64,000 bases of DNA from Streptomyces roseoverticillatus (lineage in GTDB: Bacteria; Actinomycetota; Actinomycetes; Streptomycetales; Streptomycetaceae): contig NZ_JOFL01000024.1 of the NCBI RefSeq assembly GCF_000719265.1, positions 24,566-88,565 of the forward strand, in the 5' to 3' direction. The translations under genes were made by a program, and so were the position numbers. The notes beneath the pieces were generated by a model. That model had not been told where the DNA came from, made no database searches, and saw only the letters and a program-made list of their open reading frames with translations. This document shows, piece by piece, positions 26,801 through 34,377 of this stretch (positions are counted from its first letter, which is position 1; every line of letters begins with the position of its first letter).

Positions 26801-27210
26801 GCTGGCAGCGCAAGGTCGTCGAGGAGGAGACCAGTGTCCTCGGCTCCGAGGGCGTTCCGCCCAAGCCGGGCAAGGGCGGCGACGGACCGCCGCCGCTGCG
26901 CCAGGCCTACATCAACGAGGTCGAGGGCCTCTCCCAGCAGGCCGCGTCGATGCGAGCGGCAGGTGCAAGCCCCGAGACCATCGCGCGCACCCTGCACCAG
27001 GCCCGCCGCGACCTGGGCGTGAAGTACAAGGACCTCACCCCCGAACCGCTGCGGAGCGAGATCTACCAGCGCAACCTGCAGAAGTACGGTGACAAGCTGG
27101 GGCCGACGATCGACTGGCTCCGCGCCAAGGGCAAGACATGGGAACAGATCATCGAGAGCGCGACCCGCACCGGCGGGCAGGACCTCGGACTGGGGAAGAA
27201 GCAGGAATGA
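20860..27210 (+). CDS. Secreted RHS/YD-repeat polymorphic toxin-like protein with FG-GAP-like insert
   Basis: A 2116-residue protein. A basic N-terminus and a hydrophobic stretch (about 36-55, LLSFLLTFALLAVAGIT) form a signal peptide. DPINTATGMYYEK (about 310) opens a DUF6531-type entry domain. YD repeats (GYDAxGRxT, YDPAGN) run from about 400 to 1185. A block of about 290 residues with LNGDGITDIVAT- and DFNQDGKADLLAV-type motifs resembles FG-GAP/VCBS repeats (about 1205-1495). YD repeats then resume. The RHS core ends with RDYDPATGRFTAKDP and DPTGL (about 1870), the usual boundary before a variable toxin. The last 240 residues carry helical charged sequence ending KTWEQIIESATRTGGQDLGL; activity unknown. 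The GTG start lacks a strong ribosome site. Confidence 0.9.
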   Translation: MLRSTLPARLKRPVRLKRPARSTRSTRSAQRRAARLLSFLLTFALLAVAGITETAWARTVLPPVPGRTAPPPVPDPLLTRTAKDLPKPPRPMTLPERRKQLDARRGSTGPMREFVRPQPPARSAAPENPPAAGALQKGPAASAKGTRGAPGLKAPAGTAPNPDWVSAYASAYPGMLSIGGQVKFSGIDAAKLSSMWLYVMDEEKKPVLQQEIKKADADPQGRYLESGAWCYGWWPKNSYPADQCFWWTSSLLNGHLKDGKKYYAWIFLTATDGSSSPGGTTSPFVEAFYTPNIPGAQAGLCTCYAQEHRADPINTATGMYYEKITDATLAGAGKPFSLDRYYRSDSAATGLLGRGWSTPFDSKLTLASGSATLQTDDGAQVVFTLSNGTYTAPAGSVLKLAKPGSSYVLTSIDHTRRTYNASGQLTAVTDASGHGLTIGYASGRPATVKDTAGRTVEFTVDGAGLLTKAALPDNTTVAYGYTGGLLTSATDQLGRTTTYTYDGAKRLATFTDAEGGKVTNAYDAVGRVKSQTDSAGKTTTLTWDNKRESHVTDPNGGVWTDVYSGNVLMESTDPYGKTVSYSYDRQLRPVSITDRLGNTTEMTYDGAGRMLTRKAPASAGYTESWTYDGAGNVTSHTDGRGKTSKYTYTSDNQLATSTDPAGGTVTYTYAPLGSLASVRTPRGKTVTYDHDAAGNRTAVTTPLGEKTTFRYDAAGRITEKTDPRGNAQGANPADFTTTYTYDGRGLLRTAKDPLGHTTVYGYDGVGRLTSVKDATGRTAAYEYDGENRLTKTVNPAGKAITRAYDANGNLTTVTDALGHKTTYAYDKANRLIAEVSPRGNAQGADAAAYTTSYGYDAGGNRTTVTDPTGAVTTTGYDSLGRPVSVTDPLKQVTKTTYDATDNIATVTDALGKVTRYTYTDTGLTESVTDPLGKKTAYGYDADGHRTSDTSPLGRKTTWTYDDDGRTATRTDPRGNAQGANPADFTTTYTYDDAGNATKVRDPLGGTTVTAYDALGHVVSATDPLGKVTRTAYDELGRVAKVTGPDGAVTAYTYNTAGDLATRTDPKGHTTSYAYDDAGRRTEVTDPLGRKKTFGYDADGNADRITNARGTTATVAFDPRGLPTATAFTDDTPGSTLGYDALGRRKSVTDATGTRAYSYDPAGRLTAVTPGSGKGAYGYTYDDAGHLTSRTVDYTAPEPLDWSGSALTATGDLNGDGITDIVATDAKSGVRTFLGRADGTFTAGSTLTGTGTGFQQILTVEFTGDGKPDLLTVDKATGHLWRCTGDGKGGFAAPADLGAGWGPMTLTAGDFNQDGKADLLAVSSGANRLYLYPGDGKGGFGARTDLGSGWGGYRIALLEYTGDGKPDILAVNPGDGHLYLYPGDGKGGFDNRTDLGAGWGAMHLVPGEFNGDGKQDFLAVDTAAHKLRFYPGNGTGGFGTYVLQSDDWTPYGIPALARTGASDRFGIVAASGTRLRTWKGDGKGRFTDPADAATAASGSKAGYGYDADGRRTSQTGAAGTITYDYDPAGNLSTTTLPAGNGHTEKRAYDNAGRLTSVVSAKGDAVLSGRQLTLDPAGRPTRVATTRAGQPDNYRYYTYDPAGRLLIDCASTARADACPAADAATTTYTYDPVGNRKTRSRNGTTTSYTYDDADQLTSAASGSTTRGYTYDADGNRTGAGDDTLRYDATGRLASVTSGSGTYTFGYDADGNRVTADKAGKRLRTTTWDVNGPLATAGTEYDADGTQSAEYQYNPLSQVQAQTGPGGTLFHHHDQLGSVTDTTDAAGAAQSSYTYGAFGETERTDIAKNPPANPFTFAGGYAEPTTPAAGLYLRARDYDPATGRFTAKDPAPAAVHDPYVSTYAYANNTPTRFTDPTGLKADDPNNDHIDSFGEGVEVFGDGFLKGLKMPFEFVGDLYNAFTGKNGGAGGFFDKYIPIRPAYSLYRASYHFSKQGCEELSEVYRKAADELAGQVVLVGLGGLRGWQRKVVEEETSVLGSEGVPPKPGKGGDGPPPLRQAYINEVEGLSQQAASMRAAGASPETIARTLHQARRDLGVKYKDLTPEPLRSEIYQRNLQKYGDKLGPTIDWLRAKGKTWEQIIESATRTGGQDLGLGKKQE

Positions 27211-27629
27211 GCATCATGGTGCGGTCCTTCGACCGCTTCGGCGAAGCGGCCGCATTCGACCCGGCGAGCGGCGAGCTCGGCCCGCGCACGCGGGCCGGCT
27301 CCCCGCCCCCGGGGCAGGCGCCCGCCGGTCACTACGGCGAGCTCGGCGGGGTCCCGGTCGTGTTCTACCGCACGGCCGGCGGCCTCCGCCTGCGGCTGGG
27401 GGAGCGGGACGTCGCCGTCGACGGCCGCCTGGACATCCGGCACGAACGCTCCGCGGACCGCTGCCTGCTGACGGTCGGCACGACCACCCTCACCTACCCC
27501 GCCCCGGACACCCTGACCGACCCGGAGGACGACCCCACGGCCTTCGCCGAGCCGGAGGACTTCGACATGGGCCTGTTCGTGGCCAACGTGGCCGGTGATC
27601 CCGGGCGCAGGGAGGCGGTCTACCGGTAG
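27207..27629 (+). CDS. Probable immunity protein for the RHS protein
   Basis: A 140-residue acidic soluble protein with no signal peptide. Its ATG overlaps the RHS stop by 4 bp (ATGA), so it is translated with the toxin-like gene. It has a mixed beta-strand pattern (VPVVFYRTAGGLRLRLGERD, CLLTVGTTTLTYPAPD) and an acidic C-terminus (DPEDDPTAFAEPEDFDMG). Size, charge and coupling are what is expected of a cognate immunity protein. No family is recognised and binding is not shown. Confidence 0.65.
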   Translation: MSIMVRSFDRFGEAAAFDPASGELGPRTRAGSPPPGQAPAGHYGELGGVPVVFYRTAGGLRLRLGERDVAVDGRLDIRHERSADRCLLTVGTTTLTYPAPDTLTDPEDDPTAFAEPEDFDMGLFVANVAGDPGRREAVYR

Positions 27630-27739
27630 TAGTGGGGCCTGGCGGGGCCCGGGCGCGCGGCCATCCGTGATAGGCAGGTCCCGTCAGCCCCGCCCGCGCC
27701 CTGCCGCCCGCTCCGAAAGACCCGAAAGAGAGACCCCCT

Positions 27740-28018
27740 GTGATCCGTAAGCACGTCGTCGTCTCCGGCCGCGTCCAGGGGGTGTTCTACCGGGACACCT
27801 GCCGAGAGGAGGCGCGGCGCCACGGCGTGGCCGGCTGGGTACGGAACATGCCGGACGGCACCGTGGAGGCGGTCTTCGAAGGCCCCGCCGAAGAGGTGGA
27901 GCGCATGGTCGCCTGGGTACACCAGGGGCCGTCCCGTGCCGAGGTGCGGGGAGTCGAGGCCGAGGAAGAAACCCCGCAAGGACTGACCGGCTTCCAGGTC
28001 CGCCCGACCGGCCCGTAG
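27740..28018 (+). CDS. acyP: Acylphosphatase
   Basis: A 92-residue protein of normal acylphosphatase length. It hydrolyses carboxyl-phosphate bonds. GRVQGVFYRDTCREEA contains the catalytic Arg of the VQGVxxR phosphate loop, and VAGWVRNMPDGTVEAVFEG supplies the catalytic Asn and the family GWVRNxxDGxVE signature. The GTG start at 27740 follows AAAGAGAG. It stands alone about 110 bp after the immunity candidate and converges with the monooxygenase gene. It is a typical cytoplasmic housekeeping enzyme. Confidence 0.93.
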   Translation: MIRKHVVVSGRVQGVFYRDTCREEARRHGVAGWVRNMPDGTVEAVFEGPAEEVERMVAWVHQGPSRAEVRGVEAEEETPQGLTGFQVRPTGP

Positions 28019-28066
28019 AGTCCGGCCGAAGCCGTGGACGGTAGGCGAACACCTTGGGCGAATGCC

Positions 28067-29206
28067 TTATCGGGACTGCTCGTGGCGGGTGAACGCGGCG
28101 ATCAGGTCGTGGGCTGTGGTGTGGCCGGAGTCGGTCCCGTGGGCCTCGGCACCTTCAAAAAGGGTGGCAGTCCGGGCGCTGCGGGGGAACATGGCCTGCT
28201 CGTATCCGGTGAGCGCGGCCTCGATGTCGCCAGGGTGCGCGGCGAGTGCCTTGCCGAGTTCGGCGCCGTCGAGCATGGCCAGGTTGGCGCCTTCGCCGTT
28301 CGGGGCCGAGAGGTGGGCGGCGTCGCCCAGCAGGGTCACCCCCGGCACCCGGTCCCACCGGTGCCCGGCCGGCAGAGCGTAGAGGGGGCGCAGGACCGGC
28401 GCGATGTCGCCGTCGGTGATCAGCGCGGTGAGCTCCGGCGCCCAGCCGTCGAACTCCTGGGCGATCCGCGTGGTGGCCGCGGCGACATCGGTGAAATCGA
28501 TGGCGGCGAACCAGTCCTGCGGTTCGGACAGCCCCACGTAGGCGTGCAGAGTGTCGCCCCGTTCCCGGTGAGCGAAGATCTCCCTGCCCGGCGTGGGCAC
28601 GATCATCGACCCGCCGCCGACCGCTTTCGCGGCTGCCGGGTGCCGGGTGTCGGCGTCGAACAGGTAGGTTTCGACGACCGACTTGCCGACGTACTCGGGT
28701 GCGGCGGTGGAGAGCAGCGGCCGGACCCGTGACCACGCGCCGTCCGCGCCGATCAGCAGGCCGGTGACGACGGTGCTGCCGTCGGCGAACGACACCTCGT
28801 GGCGCCCCTCGCCGAGGGTACGGGTGCTCCTGACCTTGTGCCCCCATCGGACGGTGCCGGCCGGGAGTGAGTCGAGCAGGATCTGCCGCAGCTCGCCGCG
28901 CTGCACCTCGGGGCGTCCGCCCGTGCCGTCGTCGGCTTTGTCGAACAGGACGGTCCCGTCCGGGTCGAGGATCCGCATCGCCTGGCGGCCCTCCAGGATG
29001 AGGCCACGGAACTCGTCCATCAAGTCGGCGGCTTCGAGAGCGAGTTGTCCGTTGTAGTCGTGGATGTCGAGCATCCCGCCCTGCGAACGCGCAGCCGGGG
29101 AGGGCTCCGCCTCGTAGACCGTGGCCGGTATTCCGTGGAGGTGCAGGACGCGGGCGAGCGTGAGGCCGCCGAGCCCGGCGCCGATGATCGTGACGTCAGT
29201 GGTCAT
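28067..29206 (-). CDS. FAD-dependent monooxygenase (TetX-like)
   Basis: A 379-residue flavoprotein hydroxylase. GAGLGGLTLARVLHLHG is the N-terminal FAD site, GADGAWSRVRP the DG motif, and LLGDAAHLSAPNGEGANLAM the C-terminal GD motif. The order and the RSQGGMLDIHDYNG segment closely resemble TetX and related antibiotic- or aromatic-modifying enzymes. The start at 29206 (MTTDVT) has AGGAAAGAAG upstream; the longer frame from 29257 has none. Substrate unknown: in Streptomyces such enzymes occur in both drug inactivation and biosynthesis. No partner genes are adjacent. Confidence 0.88.
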   Translation of the reverse strand: MTTDVTIIGAGLGGLTLARVLHLHGIPATVYEAEPSPAARSQGGMLDIHDYNGQLALEAADLMDEFRGLILEGRQAMRILDPDGTVLFDKADDGTGGRPEVQRGELRQILLDSLPAGTVRWGHKVRSTRTLGEGRHEVSFADGSTVVTGLLIGADGAWSRVRPLLSTAAPEYVGKSVVETYLFDADTRHPAAAKAVGGGSMIVPTPGREIFAHRERGDTLHAYVGLSEPQDWFAAIDFTDVAAATTRIAQEFDGWAPELTALITDGDIAPVLRPLYALPAGHRWDRVPGVTLLGDAAHLSAPNGEGANLAMLDGAELGKALAAHPGDIEAALTGYEQAMFPRSARTATLFEGAEAHGTDSGHTTAHDLIAAFTRHEQSR

Positions 29207-29553
29207 GGGGGGCTTCTTTCCTGATCGTGGAGGCTGGGCGCACACCCGGCAGGTCACGCCGGGAGCGCCGTCCAGTAAGTCGGGACGATGCGACGCCGGT
29301 GGCCGGTGCGTTGACGGCCCGGCGCCGATCAGCTCCTAATGTCCGGGCAGCCATCGACAGATCACCGACAGATCACCGGCCACCGCCGACAACCACCCGA
29401 CACCGGCCCCGGCCCCGACTCCGGTCCGCTGGCGGGCTCACGTATTCAGCGCAGCCCTGGAGACCGGCGGTACCGGCGCGGGATCCATCGCCGCCGCGGG
29501 CGGCAATATAATCCGGTAAAGCGTTACCCGGCGTGAGAGGCCTCATCAGTTTC
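29207..29553. other. 347 bp divergent intergenic region
   Basis: This lies between the divergent monooxygenase and DUF4913 genes. It contains an AT-richer patch near 29505-29520 (AATATAATCCGGTAAAG) that could hold a promoter for the rightward gene. No protein or RNA gene is seen. Confidence 0.3.
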
Positions 29554-30273
29554 ATGGACAGCTCAGCGATCGAGCATGCGCAGCGGGTAGCGGCGCAGGT
29601 CACGGCCGAGGCAGCGAGTGAGGCGTGGAAGCGTCGTCACCACATGACCTTGACTTTCTTCCTGGCCGGCGCCCGGTCGTCGCACGAGGAGGACCATCAC
29701 GCCCGGAAGTTGGATGAGTGGAGGGAACAACTCGTCGACTGCATCGAAGCGAATGCCTACGCCAAGGTCACCGACGGCAAGGTCGCCGAGCTGCGCAGGA
29801 AGCTTCAGGGCTGGATCCTGTGGGAGATCGAATACCGTGACGATGCCCTGGATTCGCTGCTGAAGGCGTACCCCCCGACCGAGCCGCGGCGCGAACCGCG
29901 TTCGTTCCTTCCCATGCCGGTAGCGGAGGCCCATGGTGACCAGGCCGAGTTCTACTTCGCCGACGTCTTCGCCTTCGTCACCGGCTACCTGGCCCACACC
30001 ATCCGCCGCCCCTTGGACGGTACGTCCGCCACATGGTGCCCGCGCTGGTGGGACCATCCCGAGGCGGGGGCCCGGCTGTCCGCGCTCTGGCTGGCCTGGG
30101 AGCAACTGCGCCTTGATCCCATGCTCGGCATGAGCACGTGGTGGGTCCAGCACGCCGACCCGCACCTGCAGGTTCTGATGGACCCCAAGCAGGGCCCGTT
30201 CGCCGCCTGCTCGCCCAAGGGGCACACACAGACACCGCTCGAACAGCTCCCAGTGGCCCCCAACCCTGCCTAG
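29554..30273 (+). CDS. DUF4913 domain protein
   Basis: A 239-residue protein. The C-terminal half matches DUF4913: FYFADVFAFVTGYLAHTIRR, TWCPRWWDHPEAGARLSALW, LAWEQLRLDPMLGMSTWW and the HADPHLQVLMDPKQGPFAAC end. The N-terminal part is helical and charged. DUF4913 proteins are common on Streptomyces plasmids, integrative elements and chromosome ends; their function is not known. A start at 29533 (GTG) is possible, but the ATG at 29554 gives a cleaner N-terminus. It may mark an old mobile-element footprint. Confidence 0.75.
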   Translation: MDSSAIEHAQRVAAQVTAEAASEAWKRRHHMTLTFFLAGARSSHEEDHHARKLDEWREQLVDCIEANAYAKVTDGKVAELRRKLQGWILWEIEYRDDALDSLLKAYPPTEPRREPRSFLPMPVAEAHGDQAEFYFADVFAFVTGYLAHTIRRPLDGTSATWCPRWWDHPEAGARLSALWLAWEQLRLDPMLGMSTWWVQHADPHLQVLMDPKQGPFAACSPKGHTQTPLEQLPVAPNPA

Positions 30274-30331
30274 AACGTGACTTCAGAGCCGCCGGACGCG
30301 CAGAACGCAGGTCAGCATCGGGAGGGCGAAC

Positions 30332-31129
30332 TCACCGTCGGCGAAGGCTGGTGACCGGGGTGCCTTGTCCCAGGCCCTGACGGATCGCGATCTCCACGGG
30401 TGAGTACGCGCCGTCGGGCCGCTCCAGTTCGTACGGCGCGGCCGGCATCAGCGGCGGCTGGGCCATGAAGCGCGGCCGCACCCCATGGTGCGGTTGCGCC
30501 GCGTGCACCAGGAACGGATGGCACAGGAAGACGTCGCCCGGGGACCCGGTGGCGAGGGCGAGCGGCCGGTGGTCGGACGCCGCCACCAGATCAGGCGCAA
30601 GGGCCAGCCCGCTCGCCCCGTCCTCCCCGTACTTCTCCAGCACCTTCGGCACGTCGAGGTGTGAGCCGACCCGGATCCGGGTCGGGGCGTCCTCCTCACC
30701 CACCTCGCTGAACAGGAACAGCATCAGCAACGCCCGGCCCCGGGAGCGCAGATTAGTGAAGTACCAGCTCTCGCCCTCCGGCAGGTAGCTCCCCTCGATG
30801 TGCCAGCCCGCGTCGTCCGGCTCCTCCTCGTGCGGGAAGCGCAGCGGGAACGTGCCCAGCGAGTAGCGCGGATCCCAGCGTCCCGCGCCGACCAGCAGGT
30901 CGTACGCGCGGTGCAGGGAGGGGGAGTTGGGAGCGGCGGCGAACGGCCCCTGCGCCATGCCGGCAACCCAGTGCACGGGCTGCGTCCACGTCGCCGGATC
31001 GTCCGGGTCGCAGCCTGTCTCCCGCCACAGCAGCCGCGCGCAGTCCGCGGCCACGCGCGGCGCGACGGCGCCCTTCAGCTTCACGAAGCCGTCGCGGAGG
31101 AAGCGGGATACCAAGGTCGTGTCATCCAT
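30332..31129 (-). CDS. Phytanoyl-CoA dioxygenase (PhyH) family protein
   Basis: A 265-residue Fe(II)/2-oxoglutarate-type oxygenase. The N-terminal FLRDGFVKLKGAVAP is the family opening. GWHIEGSYLPEG supplies the first His and an acidic metal ligand as H-x-E instead of the commoner H-x-D. CHPFLVHAAQPHHGVRPRF gives the distal His and the Arg that binds 2-oxoglutarate. The start at 31129 (MDDTTL) is preferred over the frame from 31150. Members hydroxylate very different small molecules, so no substrate is proposed. The gene stands alone. Confidence 0.8.
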   Translation of the reverse strand: MDDTTLVSRFLRDGFVKLKGAVAPRVAADCARLLWRETGCDPDDPATWTQPVHWVAGMAQGPFAAAPNSPSLHRAYDLLVGAGRWDPRYSLGTFPLRFPHEEEPDDAGWHIEGSYLPEGESWYFTNLRSRGRALLMLFLFSEVGEEDAPTRIRVGSHLDVPKVLEKYGEDGASGLALAPDLVAASDHRPLALATGSPGDVFLCHPFLVHAAQPHHGVRPRFMAQPPLMPAAPYELERPDGAYSPVEIAIRQGLGQGTPVTSLRRR

Positions 31130-31380
31130 GCCCCCATCGTGCGGCCGCACCGGTGACGATCACCCGACATTCTCCGCACCGCCTTTGCCGGGTGTTCACC
31201 GAGCCCCTTCCTGCCGAGCCGAGACCGGCAGCCTTCAGTGAGAATCGCTCAGATCTTCGCTGCGAGAGGTCAACCGAGAGCCCTGTGTCGCACCGGCTGG
31301 TGGTGTCTCGTCCCGGCTGAGGTGGGCCGGGTTTCATGTGATGTGGTGCGGGTCAGTCGTCGTCTCAGCGGATCGGGTTG

Positions 31381-31468
31381 GCCCGGCTTGGCTGGAGCCG
31401 GTTGCTGCTTCAAGGTTGCGAAGGCGTACCCCGACCGTAGGCCTGGACCTCCGCCATCCAAGCCGGGC
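31381..31468. repeat. 11-bp inverted repeat, 66 bp apart
   Basis: GCCCGGCTTGG (31381-31391) and CCAAGCCGGGC (31458-31468) are perfect inverse copies in the region between the PhyH gene and the zinc-ribbon gene. They could be a large hairpin, an operator pair or the ends of a decayed small element. Nothing recognisable lies between. Confidence 0.5.
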
Positions 31469-31516
31469 AGAAGGCGACGGTCACGGTCCGTACTGGCCGC
31501 TTCCTACACTCACGGG

Positions 31517-31740
31517 ATGAACAACTACACGTGCACCCATTGCGGCACCGTCGGTCTAGTGGAGGGATTCATCGAGGACGCCGGCCAGCACTCGCGCGGG
31601 TACGCGCGCTGGATCGAGGGCGCGTTGGAGCGGGGATTTTCGGGGGTGCCAAGCGCATGGGCCGGCCCCGGCGGCAGATAGAGGCGTTCCGCTGCCCCAA
31701 GTGCGGGCATCTCGAGCTGTTCGCCACCGGCGAAGAGTAG
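31517..31740 (+). pseudogene. Zinc-ribbon protein gene with a one-base frameshift
   Basis: The ATG at 31517 opens MNNYTCTHCGTVGLVEGFIE and DAGQHSRGYARWIEGALERG, then the frame fails near 31640 (GGGGATTTTCGGGGG). The adjacent frame continues IFGGAKRMGRPRRQIEAFRC and PKCGHLELFATGEE* to 31740. The joined 74-residue protein has two CxxC pairs (CTHC, CPKC), a complete zinc ribbon. One missing base next to the T4/G5 runs explains the break. Confidence 0.65.
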
Positions 31741-31749
31741 TTGCGAGTA

Positions 31750-32052
31750 GTTGCCCTCGTTGATCCGGACTCCCGTACAGTCGGTCGTGCGACGCGTGTC
31801 GCACGCCTGGGCCATCCGGACGTCGGTGTGCCGGCTGCGGTGAACAACGCCATGACCTGCTGGTAGGCCGGATGCTCCGGCATGGGCGGAAGAAGCGTCG
31901 CCCTGGACGACGACCGCGTGGATGCCCGGTCTGCGCAGCTCCGTGCCGAGCGCGCTCAGCAAGTCGGCGATCAGTTCGGTGACGTTGTCCGCGCCGTGCG
32001 GCGCGGACAGTTCCATGTCCGGGCCGATACCGAAGATACCGACGCAGGCCAT
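31750..32052 (-). pseudogene. Hypothetical protein remnant with frame change
   Basis: From an ATG at 32052 the minus strand reads MACVGIFGIGPDMELSAPHG, ADNVTELIADLLSALGTELR and PGIHAVVVQGDASSA. A second frame then continues MPEHPAYQQVMALFTAAGTP. The two pieces look like one protein broken by a single shift near 31885. The gene abuts the 5' edge of an IS630 remnant and has no clear end. Family unknown. Confidence 0.35.
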
Positions 32053-32080
32053 GGTTTCGCGGATCACCGGGCTGTGCTGA

Positions 32081-32588
32081 CGGGTGGGGCCGGGCCGGCC
32101 AGACGCCCATCGTCCGGGTGCGCGGCCGAGGCTCCGGACGAGTGTCGATGGCGGGCATGACCTGCTACAAACCGGGCGAGCGGTCCCGGCTGATCTACGC
32201 CGTCCGCGGGTACAACGGCCGCAAGAACCAGCCGAAGGGCTTCGGCTGGCGCGACTTCCGCGACCTGATTATCCGCGCCCGGACCCAGCTCGGCGGACCG
32301 ATCGTCCTGGTCTGGGACAACGTCCGTCTCCACCTGGCCAAGCCGCTGCGCGAGTTCATCGAGGCGAACGCCGAGTGGCTCACAGTGTTCCAGCTACCCA
32401 CCTATGCGCCGGACCTGAACCCGCAGGAGGGCATCTGGTCGCTGGTCAAACGCGACATCGGCAACCTCGCCGCAGCCGACCTCGGCCAGATCACCAGGGC
32501 CGTGAAGCACCGGCTCAAGCAGATCCAGTACCACCCGGACCTGGTCGACGGCTGCCCGGCCGCCACCGGACTGATCATGGACGGCTGA
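32081..32588 (+). mobile_element. 5'-truncated IS630-family transposase
   Basis: The frame WGRAGQTPIVRVRGRGSGRV, SMAGMTCYKPGERSRLIY... is the C-terminal half of an IS630 DDE transposase. The second Asp is in LVWDNVRLHLAKPL and the final Glu in YAPDLNPQEGIWSLVKRD. The N-terminal HTH and the first catalytic Asp (normally in a DEAGF-type motif) are missing. It is a relative, not a copy, of the full IS630 at 62120-63267. It cannot move on its own. Confidence 0.85.
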
Positions 32589-32658
32589 CCGAGAGACTGC
32601 AGGGGCTGGGCCCGGAAAACTGGGAGCGCGACAACACGGGGTGCGCGAGACTTGCCTG

Positions 32659-33123
32659 ATGATCACTGACGTCAATGTGCGCGAGGCTGACGCGGCTGAT
32701 GCTCCAGTCCTGGCCCGTCTGCGCTGGGCATTCAAGCAAGAGGACCATGACGGGGACCTCTCCGAGCCGGTTCGGCCCGTGAAGCACGCTGAGGACTGGA
32801 TCCGGGAGCGGCTCGCGAGCCAACGCTGGCTGGCCTGGGTCGCCGAAAGCGACGGCGAGATCTGTGGGCATGTCTTTCTCCACCTGGTGGAGAGGGTGCC
32901 GGAGCCCTACGAGGACAACACCCCGGTCGGCTACGTCACGAACTTCTACGTGGTTCCTGAACACCGCAATCGAGGGTTCGGGGAAGCCCTTCTTGAAGCT
33001 CTGAGAAGGCATGCGCAGGGCAGCGGCATGGACGTCTTGATCGTCTGGCCGTCCGAACGCAGCGTCCCGCTCTACCGCCGATCCGGATTCCAGCCTCCGA
33101 CCGAGTTGTTGGAAGCACGGTGA
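32659..33123 (+). CDS. GNAT-family N-acetyltransferase
   Basis: A 154-residue GNAT protein. It begins ITDVNVREADAADAPVLARL, carries strand 4 plus the acetyl-CoA motif A as VTNFYVVPEHRNRGFGEALL (R/Q-x-x-G-x-G/A type) and ends with PLYRRSGFQPPTELLE, the typical motif B. It moves an acetyl group from acetyl-CoA to an amine; the substrate is unknown. The start at 32659 (MITDVN) is taken as the natural N-terminus. A GTG at 32641 is also open. It follows the IS630 remnant directly. Confidence 0.88.
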   Translation: MITDVNVREADAADAPVLARLRWAFKQEDHDGDLSEPVRPVKHAEDWIRERLASQRWLAWVAESDGEICGHVFLHLVERVPEPYEDNTPVGYVTNFYVVPEHRNRGFGEALLEALRRHAQGSGMDVLIVWPSERSVPLYRRSGFQPPTELLEAR

Positions 33124-33307
33124 ACTGACCACCTGTCGGTGCGGACGGTGGCAGGCGTCGAGCCGGAGAACGTTGGCCAGTATGCGTGACTCTCTTTCGC
33201 CGCGTGCATCGGTCAGCCCACTGTCTGGCGAACGGGCCCGACATCACCCAATCAAGTTCAGTAACTTGATCCAAGCGCACCAGAAGGGCACCGTCTGGCG
33301 ATCTGGT

Positions 33308-33799
33308 TCAGGTTTGACGGGTGGCGTCGGTCTGCTCACGCAGGATGTCGCTGTGGCCGGCGTGGCGGGCGAATTCCTGGATCATGAGCAGGTAGATCCA
33401 TCGCAGGCTGACGGTGCCGCAGGCAGGGTGCTGCCGGGTGGCGTCGAGGTCGATGTTCGCTGCGATCGTTCGTGCGCGGCTGCTGGCGCGCTCGAATTCG
33501 GCGATCACGTCGGCGACCGTTTCCTGGTCGCTGACGACGAAACTGGCTTCGCCCGCCATCGAACCGTCGCATTCGGATTCCGGCAAACGTCCCAAGATGT
33601 GCTGGAACCACTTCCTTTCTGCGAACGCGGCGTGTTTGACCAGTCCGATCGACGTCGTCATGGACGGGACGAGACGGCGGCGGGACTCTATTTCGGATAG
33701 GCCGCGCACCGTGTCGATCAGTTCGGCGCGGGCGTGGTCGAGCATGTATTCGAGCATCTGGCGCTCGGGGCAGTCGGTGATACGGGTCGGGATGTTCAT
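33308..33799 (-). CDS. DinB/DUF664 family protein
   Basis: A 163-residue four-helix-bundle protein of the DinB-like DUF664 group. It has LEYMLDHARAELIDTVRGLS, SMTTSIGLVKHAAFAERKWF (metal-ligand His), a central FERASSRARTIAANIDLDAT and the end IYLLMIQEFARHAGHSDILREQ with the two conserved His residues. The ATG at 33799 follows AAGGGA. Relatives are mycothiol- or bacillithiol-dependent enzymes or unknown metal-binding proteins. The specific reaction is not predicted. Confidence 0.88.
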   Translation of the reverse strand: MNIPTRITDCPERQMLEYMLDHARAELIDTVRGLSEIESRRRLVPSMTTSIGLVKHAAFAERKWFQHILGRLPESECDGSMAGEASFVVSDQETVADVIAEFERASSRARTIAANIDLDATRQHPACGTVSLRWIYLLMIQEFARHAGHSDILREQTDATRQT

Positions 33800-34099
33800 G
33801 TCGTGTGTTCCCTTCGTGGACAGCGGGGGAGTTCACGGCTCTGGCCGATTGGGCCTTCGGTGTTTCCGGCCGAATGGCCGCATCGAGGCGATGTCGCACG
33901 GCTTCGACGTGGCGGGCGACGACGCCGGATCCAGGAGCCGGCCGGCAGGCGTCGATGATCTCGCTTGCTTACGGGCAAGTGGGCCGAGTCGATCGGTTCG
34001 GTGTCGAACACGAATCGGATGTCGACCAGGATCCCCAGCCGAGAGGGGTGTCGTCGACGACCAGCATCTGGGCCACAGAGACGACGAGACCGGCATCTC
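33800..34099. other. 300 bp without a supportable gene
   Basis: Open frames on both strands have poor codon character. The 3' part merges into the metallopeptidase fragment. Confidence 0.3.
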
Positions 34100-34377
34100 C
34101 TCGGAACTTAGTGTCCGGGCTGCCGCAGAGGTCCCGCCGAACCCGACTCTACTTCGCCGGAGGACGCGAGTCCATCCCGGCAACCGACCCGCCCACGGTC
34201 GATGACGACAGACGACAACGGACAAGCGCCCCCGAAGTCACCCTGGCGCACGAGCTGGTGCACTGTGTCCATGCCCTGGCCGGGACCATGGACTCGATGG
34301 GTCGGGACACCGCCGGGCGCCGCTGGATCCGCCAGGCCGCGACTATGGAGGCCGTAGGGCTGTTCCGTGAGAAATAA
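34100..34377 (+). pseudogene. Fragment of an M91-type (NleD-like) zinc metallopeptidase domain
   Basis: The frame contains TRLYFAGGRESIPATDPP, then EVTLAHELVHCVHALAGTMD with a complete HExxH motif (HELVH), then ATMEAVGLFREK* at 34377. HELVHxxHxxxGT is typical of M91 peptidases, which occur as toxin tips of polymorphic toxins and as effectors. Upstream sequence in this frame is not protein-like and no start is found, so only part of the domain is left. Identification rests on about 40 residues. Confidence 0.45.

Noticed and set aside
20965-26997. 2010-residue open frame antisense to the RHS gene
   Set aside because: GC-rich repeat codons keep the opposite strand open; composition is Val/Gly/Ala repeats mirroring YD repeats, with no start signal.
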